This document shows positions 6,956 through 13,892 of a stretch of DNA of 64,000 nt, piece by piece; within the stretch, counting starts at the first letter, position 1; each line of letters starts with the position of its first letter. The DNA is from JACRCT01 sp049841135 (lineage in GTDB: Bacteria > Myxococcota > Myxococcia > Myxococcales > UBA5297). Location: the NCBI GenBank assembly GCA_049841135.1, contig JASGHK010000008.1, positions 744,001 through 808,000 of the forward strand, read 5' to 3'. The position numbers and the translations under genes are program-made. The notes beneath the pieces were generated by a model. The model did not search any database, was not told where the DNA came from, and worked only from the letters and a program-made list of their open reading frames with translations.

Positions 6956-8528
6956 CTAGAACGCCGTCGGCGGCTGGTACCGCCCGAACGCCTGCTTCAA
7001 CGTGCCGGCGATCTCCCCGACCGTCGCGTAGGCGCGGACCGCCGCGCGGATGGCGGGCATCAGGTTGGCCCGGCCATGCGCCGCGTTGAGCAAGCCCTCG
7101 AGCGCGAACCGCACCGAGGCGCCGTCCCGCTCGCGCTTCAGCCGCGCCAGCGCGTCCCGCCTCTCACGCTCGGCCGCCGCGGAGGCCGGGTGGAGCTCGA
7201 TGCTCGCAGGCTCCTCGGTCCGGTAGCGGTTGACGCCGACCACCGTGACCTCGCCGCTCTCGACCCCGCGCTGGTGCTCGTAGGCACGCCGGGCGATCTC
7301 CTTCTGCACCCAGCCGCGCTTGAGCGCCTCGACGAAGCCGCCCAGGCCGTCGATGCGGTCCATCACCTCGCGGATGCGCTTCTCCATCTCGTCGGTGAGC
7401 GCCTCGACGAAGTAGCTGCCGCCGAGCGGGTCGATGGTGTCCGCGACCTCGGTCTCGTGCGCGACGATCTGCTGGACGCGCAGCGCCGTGCGGGCCGAGA
7501 AGCTCGGTGGGGATGGCGAAGGCCTCGTCGTAGGCCGCGGTGAACACCGACTGCACCCCGGCGCAGGCCACCGCGAAGCACTCCAGCGTGGTGCGGGCGA
7601 TGTTGTTGAGCGGCTCGGCGCGGGTCAGCGAGTGGCCGCCGGCGACGCAGGCGGTGCGCATGCGCATGCTCTCGGCCTCGCGCGCGCCGTAGTTCTCCTT
7701 CATCAGCCTGGCCCACAGCCGCCGCGCCGCCCGGTACTTGGCGACCTCCTCGAAGAAGTTCGTGTACGTGTAGAAGAAGAACGAGAGGTGGGGCGCGAAG
7801 CGGTCGACGTCCATGCCGCGCTTCAGGCACTGCTCGACGTAGGCCTTGCCCGCCGACAGCGTGTAGGCCGCCTCCTCCACCGGGTTCGCGCCCGCGTCGC
7901 GGTAGTGGCTGGCGATGGAGATGGGGTTGAAGCGCGGCAGCCGCTCGACGCAGTCCTCGATGAGGTCCACCGCCAGCCGCAGCGACGGGTCGATGGGGTA
8001 GATCCACGCGCCGCGCGCGCCGAACTCCTTGAGCAGATCGTTCTGGACGGTGCCGGAGATCCGCTCCGGGGCGACGCCTTGCCGCCGCGCCGTCTCCTCG
8101 TACATGGCGAGCAGGATGGGTGCGGTGGCGTTGATGGTCATGGACGTCGAGACGCGATCGAGCGGGATGCCCTCGAAGACCCGCTCCATGTCCGCGAGCG
8201 AGGTCAGCGCCACGCCCACCTTGCCGACCTCGCCCTCCGCCTCTGGGTCGTCGGAGTCCAGGCCCAGCTGCGTGGGAAGGTCGAGCGCCAGTGAGAGCCC
8301 GGTCTGCCCTTGCGCCAGCAGGTACTTGAACCGCTCGTTGGTCTGCGCCGGGGTGCCGAAGCCGGCGTACTGGCGCATCGTCCACAGCCGGCCGCGGTAC
8401 ATCGTCGGGTAGATGCCGCGGGTGAAGGGGTACTCCCCCGCGGGCTCCGGCCCGTAGCTCGGCGCGATCTCGATCCCCGAGCGCGTGCGGTGCGCGCCCG
8501 CCCCGTCCCCATCCGGTCTGCGGCTCAT
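6956..8528 (-). CDS. Coenzyme B12-dependent acyl-CoA mutase, large catalytic subunit (ethylmalonyl- or methylmalonyl-CoA mutase)
   Basis: About 523 residues after repair of one frame break. Conserved blocks run in order: YRGRLWTMRQYAGFGT, GQTGLSLALDLPTQLGLDSDDP, STSMTINATAPILLAMY, GTVQNDLLKEF, FNPISIASHYRDAG, SFFFYTYTNFFEEVAKYRAARRLWA and, past the break, IDPLGGSYFVEALTDEME. This is the barrel domain; there is no B12 domain at the end, which is supplied by the gene 33 bases downstream. The break is at 7497-7505: minus-strand GAGCTTCTC should be GAGCTCTC to read IPTELSARTALRVQQI. Context with ccr suggests ethylmalonyl-CoA to methylsuccinyl-CoA. Methylmalonyl-CoA for the later propionyl-CoA step is the alternative, and I cannot separate them by eye. 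Confidence 0.88.
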
Positions 8529-8537
8529 CGCGAACCT

Positions 8538-9527
8538 CTACGCCGGCAGCGCCGACGACTCTTCGACCTGCGGCATCGCCAGCCGGTCGGCGGCGTCGAG
8601 CAGCCCGGCCTTGCGCGCCACGCAGATCTTCTTCCACTCGATGCGCAGCGTCGCCGCGTCGACCATCTCGTCGCCGTAGACGATGGCGCCCTGCCCGGCC
8701 TCGGTGTCGGCCTTGCGGTAGGCCTCGACGATGGCCAGCGCCCGCTCCAGCTCGCTGCGCGACGGCGTGTAGACCGCGTTGATGACGTCGATGTGCGAGG
8801 GGTGGATGGCCCACTTGCCGTCGAAGCCGAGCCGCGCCCCCGCCTCGGCGTCCTTGCGGACCTGCTCGAGGTCCTTGAACTGCAGGGTGACGTTGTCGAT
8901 GACGTCCAGCCCGGCGGCGCGCGCGGCGGCGATGGTCTTGCTCTTCGGGTAGTGGAAGTTGAGGAACTGGTCGTGGGTGAAGTCCTTGGCGCCGGTGTCG
9001 CCGGCGTAGTCGGCGATGCCGAAGATGAGCGAGGCCATGCGCGGCGTGCAGGCGGCGATCTCCTCGGCGCGCAGGAGCGCCTTGGCGCCCTCGATGAGGA
9101 CCTCGAGCCTGATGCGCCCCGGCTCGCAGCCGACGTTCTCCTCGATCTGGCTGAGGAGCCGGTCGACGAAGAGCACGTCGCTCGCGTCGTGGACCTTGGG
9201 GACCACGACCACGTCGATGTTCTTCCAGGCGGCCTCCACCACCTCCACCAGGTCCCGGTAGAAGAAGCGGGTGCGGACGTTGTTGGGGCGGATGGCGCGG
9301 ATCTTCCCGTGGAAGTCGAGCGAGTTGAGCGCCTGGATCAGCGTCTGGCGCGCGCCGACCTTCTGGCTGACCGCGCAGCTGTCCTCCAGGTCGAGGATGA
9401 CCTCGTCGGCGGCGGAGGCGGCGGCCTTGGACATCATCTTCAGCGAGTGGGCCGGGCAGGTCAGCTCGGTGCGGCGGACGCCGAACTCCCGGGCGATGAC
9501 CAGCTGCTCATAGGGCTTGTCGGACAT
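8538..9527 (-). CDS. mcl: HpcH/CitE-family lyase, probable beta-methylmalyl-CoA/malyl-CoA lyase
   Basis: The 329-residue protein has the CitE-type TIM-barrel features: RTELTCPAHSLKMMSKAA, DEVILDLEDSCA with the acidic metal ligand region, VVVPKVHD, RLEVLIEGAKAL with the catalytic Glu, FGIADYAGDTGA and GFDGKWAIHPSHIDVINAVY. Family knowledge: in the ethylmalonyl-CoA pathway Mcl1 splits (2R,3S)-beta-methylmalyl-CoA into glyoxylate and propionyl-CoA and can condense acetyl-CoA with glyoxylate. Length and motifs fit Mcl better than the shorter citrate lyase beta subunit. The gene lies nine bases before the mutase and 18 bases after a MaoC gene, so it is in the operon. The tail ESSALPA is unstructured. 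Confidence 0.87.
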   Translation of the reverse strand: MSDKPYEQLVIAREFGVRRTELTCPAHSLKMMSKAAASAADEVILDLEDSCAVSQKVGARQTLIQALNSLDFHGKIRAIRPNNVRTRFFYRDLVEVVEAAWKNIDVVVVPKVHDASDVLFVDRLLSQIEENVGCEPGRIRLEVLIEGAKALLRAEEIAACTPRMASLIFGIADYAGDTGAKDFTHDQFLNFHYPKSKTIAAARAAGLDVIDNVTLQFKDLEQVRKDAEAGARLGFDGKWAIHPSHIDVINAVYTPSRSELERALAIVEAYRKADTEAGQGAIVYGDEMVDAATLRIEWKKICVARKAGLLDAADRLAMPQVEESSALPA

Positions 9528-9545
9528 GGTCGGTCGGTCTCCTCG

Positions 9546-10115
9546 TCACTCCTCGAGCTGCTCTTCGTCGCGTTCGTCCACCGGCATCGGCAGCGGGTCG
9601 CGCCGCAGCACCAGGACCTCCCGGTCGATCTGCAGGACCACCTCGCCGCGCTGGTTCTTGCCCACCAGGCGGAAGCGGACGATGCCGGCGTCGGGGACGG
9701 TCGCCTCGCGCTTCTCGAGCACGGTGGACTCGGCGAAGAGCGTGTCGCCGGCGAAGACCGGGTTCAGGTGGCGGCCCTCGTCCATCGACAGCTCGGCGAT
9801 GGCGTTCTCGGTCGTCTCCTCGCTGGCGAGCCCGGCGACGAAGGCGAGGACGATGCCGCCGTAGACCACGCGGCGCCCGCCGAAGTACGTCTCCGGCTGC
9901 TCGTCGCACATCGCCTGGTTGAAGTGCAGCTGCGCGGTGTTGAGGACGAGGTTGGTGAGCATCATGTGCTCGCCCTCGCTGACCGTCCGCCCCCGCGGGT
10001 GGACGATGGTCTCGCCCACGACGAAGTCCTCGAAGTAGTTGTCGTCGCGCGTCAGCCGCCGCTCGTCTCGGATGCGGCGGCGCTCCAGGTGGCTGAGCTC
10101 GGTCGGCGTGAGCAT
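9546..10115 (-). CDS. MaoC-family hydratase (candidate mesaconyl-CoA hydratase or its subunit)
   Basis: The 189-residue hotdog-fold protein contains NYFEDFVVGETIVHPRGRTVSEGEHMMLTN, then GGRRVVYGGIVLAFVAGLAS and LNPVFAGDTLFAESTVLEKRE. The family catalytic Asp/His pair is not obvious in the usual spacing, though an H is present in QLHFNQ. Family knowledge: MaoC-like enzymes add water to enoyl-CoAs. Between an Mcl-type lyase and an acyl-CoA dehydrogenase, mesaconyl-CoA hydration is the expected step. The alphaproteobacterial Mch that I know is about twice this length with two hotdog units, so this protein and the second MaoC (11372-11887) may pair as a split Mch. Alternatively one of them may be the 3-hydroxybutyryl-CoA dehydratase. 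Confidence 0.78.
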   Translation of the reverse strand: MLTPTELSHLERRRIRDERRLTRDDNYFEDFVVGETIVHPRGRTVSEGEHMMLTNLVLNTAQLHFNQAMCDEQPETYFGGRRVVYGGIVLAFVAGLASEETTENAIAELSMDEGRHLNPVFAGDTLFAESTVLEKREATVPDAGIVRFRLVGKNQRGEVVLQIDREVLVLRRDPLPMPVDERDEEQLEE

Positions 10116-10150
10116 GGGATCTCCCCTCCGGGCCCTTCAGGCCCGCGGTG

Positions 10151-11302
10151 TCATTCCAGAAGCCGCTTGGCGATGACCTCGTACTGGATCTCGCTGGTGC
10201 CCTCGAAGATCCGGAACACGCGGGCGTCCCGCCAGAACCGCTGGGCGGGGAACTCGCGGCTGTAACCGTAGCCACCGAAGACCTGCAGCGCCTCGCTGGT
10301 CACGCGCTCGGCCATCTCCGCGGCGAAGGCCTTGGCCATGCCCGCCTCGAGATCGCAGCGCTTCCCGGTGTCCTTCATGCCGCACGCGTGCCAGGTCAGC
10401 TGGCGGGCGGCCTCCACCTCGGTCGCCATGTGCGCGAGCTTGTGGCGGATGACCTGGAACTCGCTGATGGGCCGGTCGAACTGGCTGCGCTCCTTGGAGT
10501 AGGCGAGGGCCGCGTCGAGCGCGGCCTGGGCCACGCCGACGGCGCGCGCCGCGGTCTGGATGCGCGCGTACTCGTAGGTCGCCATCAGCTGGTAGAAGCC
10601 CTTGCCCTCGACGCCGCCGAGCAGGTTCTCCGCCGGCACCTCGTAGCCGTCGAAGGCCACGTTGTAGGAGTTCATGCCCTTGTAGCCGATGGTCGGGATG
10701 GGGCTGCCGGCGAGCTGCGGCGGCATGAAGCGGTCCCCCGGCTCCTTGGGGACGAGGAGGATCGACAGGCCCTTGTGCTTGGGCGCCTCGGGATCGGTCC
10801 GCACCAGCGTGGTGAGCAGGTGCGCGCGGTTGGCGAAGGTGCACCAGGCCTTCTCGCCGTACAGGCGATAGCGCTCGCCGTCGCGGACGGCCCGCGTGGT
10901 GATCGCCGCGGTGTCGCTGCCGGCGTTGGGCTCGGTGAAGGCCGCCGCCGCCAGGATCTCGCCGCTGCAGATCCGCGGCAGCAGGCGCTTCTTCTGCTCC
11001 GGCGTCCCGCTGGCCTCGATGAGCGAGCCGGTGATGAGCATGCGGGTCATCACCGAGCCGACCGAGAGCCAGGCATAGCTGAGCTCCTCGGTGACCAGGG
11101 CCATGGCCAGCGCGTCCATGCCGCCGCCGCCATGGTCGGGCGAGAAGATGAGCCCGAAGTAGCCGAGCTCGGCCATCTTCTGGATGACCGGCATCGGGAT
11201 CTCGGCGCCGGCGTCGTCGAGCTTGCCCGCGATAGGCGCCACCTCGTTCCTGGCGAACTCGCGCACGCTTTCCCGGATGGCCTGGTGCTCCTCGCTCAGC
11301 AT
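10151..11302 (-). CDS. mcd: Acyl-CoA dehydrogenase, probable (2S)-methylsuccinyl-CoA dehydrogenase
   Basis: The 383-residue flavoenzyme shows the acyl-CoA dehydrogenase order: N-terminal helices from SEEHQAIRESVREF, AFTEPNAGSDTAA (FAD/substrate), EKAWCTFANRA, YKGMNSYNVAFDGYEVPAENLLGG, ERSQFDRPISEFQ, FGGYGYSREFPAQRFWRDARV, and EGTSEIQ with the catalytic Glu in the late position. Family knowledge: Mcd oxidises (2S)-methylsuccinyl-CoA to mesaconyl-CoA. The Rhodobacter enzyme has an N-terminal extension that is absent here, so the assignment leans on operon context between two MaoC genes and on the GMNSY block. Electrons would pass to an ETF not coded in this window. The start ATG at 11302 begins the first helix. 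Confidence 0.85.
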   Translation of the reverse strand: MLSEEHQAIRESVREFARNEVAPIAGKLDDAGAEIPMPVIQKMAELGYFGLIFSPDHGGGGMDALAMALVTEELSYAWLSVGSVMTRMLITGSLIEASGTPEQKKRLLPRICSGEILAAAAFTEPNAGSDTAAITTRAVRDGERYRLYGEKAWCTFANRAHLLTTLVRTDPEAPKHKGLSILLVPKEPGDRFMPPQLAGSPIPTIGYKGMNSYNVAFDGYEVPAENLLGGVEGKGFYQLMATYEYARIQTAARAVGVAQAALDAALAYSKERSQFDRPISEFQVIRHKLAHMATEVEAARQLTWHACGMKDTGKRCDLEAGMAKAFAAEMAERVTSEALQVFGGYGYSREFPAQRFWRDARVFRIFEGTSEIQYEVIAKRLLE

Positions 11303-11371
11303 TCCGCGCCCCCTCTTCCACGCGCTCCTCGCGCCGCCCCAGCCGACCGCGTCAATCTGTGACCGCGCCCG

Positions 11372-11887
11372 TCAGCTGGCCGCGCCCGGCGCCTTGGTCG
11401 GGGCGACGTCCCCCGGGTAATGGCTGCGCTTCTTCACCAGGATGCGGCGCTCGTAGCGGAGGACCTCGTCGCCCTCCTGGTTCAAGCCGCGGGTGCGTAC
11501 GTGGACGATTCCCCGGTCGGGCTTGCTGCCGCTCTCGCGGACCTCGAGCACCTCGGACTCGGCGGTGAGCGTGTCGCCGCCGTAGACGGGCTTCTCGAAG
11601 CTCACGTTCCAGTAGCCCAGGTGCGCCAGCGCCTGCTCCGAGAGGTCCTCGACCGACAGGCCGAAGACGACGTTGAGCACCAGCATCGGGTTGACCGGCA
11701 TGCCGTGGTAGCCGCTGCGCCGCGCCCACTCGGCGTTGAAGTAGAGCGGGTTGGCGTTGCCGGTCCAGGTGGTGAACTGCACCGCCTCGGCGGCGGTGAT
11801 GGTGCGGCCCCAGTGGTGAGCGAGGACCTGGCCCGGCTCGAAGTCCTCCAGGAACCGTCCGTAGCGAACCACCCGCCGCGCCGCCAT
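11372..11887 (-). CDS. MaoC-family hydratase, first gene of the ethylmalonyl-CoA operon
   Basis: The 171-residue hotdog protein contains YGRFLEDFEPGQVLAHHWGRTITAAEAVQFT, then TGNANPLYFNAEWARRSGYHGMPVNPMLVLNVVFGLSVED and VSFEKPVYGGDTLTAESEVLEV. This resembles the other MaoC gene of the operon at 9546 in plan but not closely in sequence, so they are not a recent duplication. Possible roles are crotonyl-CoA formation from (R)-3-hydroxybutyryl-CoA, or half of a two-chain mesaconyl-CoA hydratase. It is the promoter-proximal gene: upstream lies a 76-base divergent gap and then a dipeptidase on the other strand. The acyl-CoA dehydrogenase follows after 69 bases. Confidence 0.78.
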   Translation of the reverse strand: MAARRVVRYGRFLEDFEPGQVLAHHWGRTITAAEAVQFTTWTGNANPLYFNAEWARRSGYHGMPVNPMLVLNVVFGLSVEDLSEQALAHLGYWNVSFEKPVYGGDTLTAESEVLEVRESGSKPDRGIVHVRTRGLNQEGDEVLRYERRILVKKRSHYPGDVAPTKAPGAAS

Positions 11888-11963
11888 GGTGAGCCTCCTT
11901 GCGATCGGTCGCCCGCTTCCGGTACGCAGGCATCATCCGCCGTTCACGTTGGAGCGCCCGGCC
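11888..11963. promoter_or_regulatory. Divergent promoter region of the ethylmalonyl-CoA operon and the dipeptidase
   Basis: The only gap at the head of the eight-gene operon is these 76 bases, so both divergent promoters must lie here or inside the coding starts. I see no clear -35/-10 pair or palindrome. TTGGAG before the ATG at 11964 serves as the dipeptidase ribosome site. Confidence 0.35.
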
Positions 11964-13012
11964 ATGGTGGAGGAGAGCCTCGTTCAGGAGGTGCACCGCG
12001 CGGCCTTCGTCGCGGACGCCCACGCCGACTCGCTGATGTGGAACCGCGACCTCACGGTCCGCTCGGAGAAGGGCAACGTGGACTTCCCGCGGCTGCGCGA
12101 AGGCGGCGTGAAGCTGCAGTGCCTGCCGCTGGTGACCCGCGGGCTGCCGGTCATCGGCGGCTTTCCCGCGCTCGCCCGGCTCAACGGCTGGCCTCCCGCA
12201 GCGCTCACGGACGAGAAGGCGCGCGCCGACTGGCAGATCGATCAGCTCGAGCGCTTCTGCGCCTGCGCGCCGGAGCAGGTGGCGATTGCCCGGTCGGCCG
12301 AGTACCTGGGGCAGAACCAGCAGGCCGGACGCCTATCCACCGTCCTGGGCATCGAGGGAGCGCACGCCCTGTGCGGCGACGCCGGGAACGTCGAGCACTT
12401 CCACCGCCGCGGGGTGCGCTTCGTGGGCCTGACGCACCTCATGCACAACGAGGCCGGCGGCGCCTCGTTCCCCCTCGCGCGCAAGCAGGGCCTGACGCCC
12501 TTCGGTCGCGAGGTCGTCGACGAGCTGCGGCGGTGCGGGATGGCGGTGGATCTCCGCACGCCTCCCGCGCGCTCCTCGACGACGTCCTCGCTGCCGACGT
12601 CCAGGTCTTCTGCTCGCACACGGGGATCGACTCGGCCCACCGCAGCTTCCGCAACCTGCCCGACGACGTGCTCCGGGCGGTCGCGCAGAAACGCGGTGTG
12701 GTCTGCGTCATGTTCGCCGTCGAGTTCCTCGGTGGGCGGACCATGGCGCACCTCGCGCGGCACCTGCTACGCGCGCTGGAGGTGGCGGGCGAGGACCACG
12801 TCGGCCTGGGCTCGGACTTCGACGGCTTCATCCACCTGCCCGCGCCGATGCGCGACGCGCGGGACTTCCCGCTCGTGACCCGGGCGCTGCTCGAGCACGG
12901 CGTCGACCGCGCCGTGGTCGCGAAGGTGATGGGCGCCAACCTGCGCCGCTTCCTGGAGCAGGGGCCGCTCGCCGTCGTGGGGTCGGCACCGGCGTCGGGC
13001 GTGGGCGGATAG
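11964..13012 (+). CDS. M19-family membrane-type dipeptidase (one frame break)
   Basis: Roughly 350 residues. The sequence follows renal-dipeptidase-like M19 enzymes: VADAHADSLMW (H-x-D zinc ligands), VLGIEGAHAL (bridging Glu), GVRFVGLTHLMHNEAGG, FCSHTG (His) and LGSDFDGF near the end. Family knowledge: binuclear zinc enzymes that cut dipeptides, often including D-amino-acid ones. The frame breaks at 12549-12557: the read GATCTCCGCAC should be GATCTCTCGCAC to give the family sequence VDLSHAS, whose His is a metal ligand. The start at 11964 has GGAG nine bases upstream. No signal peptide is seen, so the protein is probably cytoplasmic. It is divergent from the ethylmalonyl-CoA operon and has no obvious link to it. 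Confidence 0.85.
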
Positions 13013-13024
13013 GATGGCCGGACC

Positions 13025-13602
13025 ATGCACCTCATCGCCCACTGCGAGTCGTCCTGGCTGGCGGCCCAAGCGCTGCCCAAGCGGCGCGATCGGGCCATCG
13101 CGACCGTCGCCGGCCTGGCGCCCGACCTCGACGCCCTGACGCTGCTGGGCGGTGCGGACTTCTACGGCACCTACCACCACGTCATCAGCCACAACTTCGT
13201 CGCGGCGATTCTCACCGCCGTGGCGTGCTTCGCGGCGGCGCGCGACCGGGCGAGGACCGCGCTCATCTCGGTGCTCACCTTCCATCTGCACTTGCTCTGC
13301 GACCTGGCGGGCAGCGGCTCGAACGGCGCGGACTGGCCGCTGCTCTACTACTTCCCGGTGAGCCGGCACGAGTGGCTGTGGAGTGGCCAGTGGAACCTGG
13401 CCTCGTGGCAGAACGGCGTCATCGCCGTCCTGGCCTCCTTCGCCTGCCTGGGGATGGCGTTTCCGTTCCGCCGCACGGTGGTGGAGTCTTCTCGCTCAAG
13501 GTCGACGCGCTCGTCGTCCAGGCGCTGTGGATGCGCTTTCGTCCGTCGCGGGTGAAGGAGCTGGAGACTTCGGCCCGGGATCTGAGGCGCGGTTCGGGGT
13601 AG
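13025..13602 (+). CDS. YdjM-like membrane-bound metal-dependent hydrolase (one frame break)
   Basis: About 192 residues. The pattern of His and Asp in hydrophobic surroundings is typical of the YdjM/DUF457 group: HCESSWLAAQALPKRR, GLAPDLDALTLLGG, YHHVISHNF, and HLHLLCDLAGSGSNGADWPLLYYFP. These residues probably bind metal at the membrane; the substrate is unknown for the family. The frame breaks at 13484-13490, where GAGTCTTC should be GAGCTCTTC, after which the end reads FSLKVDALVVQALWMRFRPSRVKELE. The gene starts 13 bases after the dipeptidase stop and is probably cotranscribed with it. The hairpin-rich repeat region follows directly. Confidence 0.75.
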
Positions 13603-13678
13603 TGCCCGGCTTCCACGCCGGGGTCATCCCGAGCATCCGTGGGATCTGAGGCGCGGTTCTGGGGAGTGCCCGGCACTC
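13578..13678. repeat. Direct and inverted repeat element after the YdjM-like gene
   Basis: Two copies of a unit starting GGGATCTGAGGCGCGGTTC and running into TGCCCGGC begin near 13577 and 13647. The stretch 13599-13619 is the exact reverse complement of 13742-13762 and of 13826-13846 in the neighbouring tandem array. The element overlaps the last codons of the YdjM-like gene and has no coding character beyond it. Confidence 0.65.
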
Positions 13679-13879
13679 CCCCACCGACCGCCGCCGGATG
13701 ACCGAGTGCGCATCAGAGAGACGGATCGCAAGGATGCCCCGGGCGTGGAAGCCCGGCACTACCCCCACCGACCGCCGCCGGATGACCGAGCGCGCATCAG
13801 AGAGACGGATCGCAAGGATGCCCCGGGCGTGGAAGCCCGGCACTACCCCCACCGACCGCCGCCGGATGACCGAGCGTGC
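13679..13879. repeat. 84-bp tandem repeat, about 2.4 copies
   Basis: A unit beginning CCACCGACCGCCGCCGG repeats at 13681, 13765 and 13849, exactly 84 bases apart; the third copy is cut off near 13879. Copies one and two differ at only a couple of positions, so the duplication is recent. Each unit holds a GC-rich hairpin-forming part. It lies between convergent genes and could act as a terminator or a dispersed genomic repeat. Confidence 0.8.
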
Positions 13880-13892
13880 ATCAAAAGGTGCA

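Noticed and set aside
7497..7505. The mutase frame break as a programmed frameshift
   Set aside because: There is no slippery heptamer or obvious downstream structure, and the same GAGCTC-type error recurs in unrelated genes, so a read error is simpler.
13679..13879. The 84-bp repeats as a CRISPR array
   Set aside because: The copies are directly adjacent with no variable spacers, and the unit is far longer than a CRISPR repeat.
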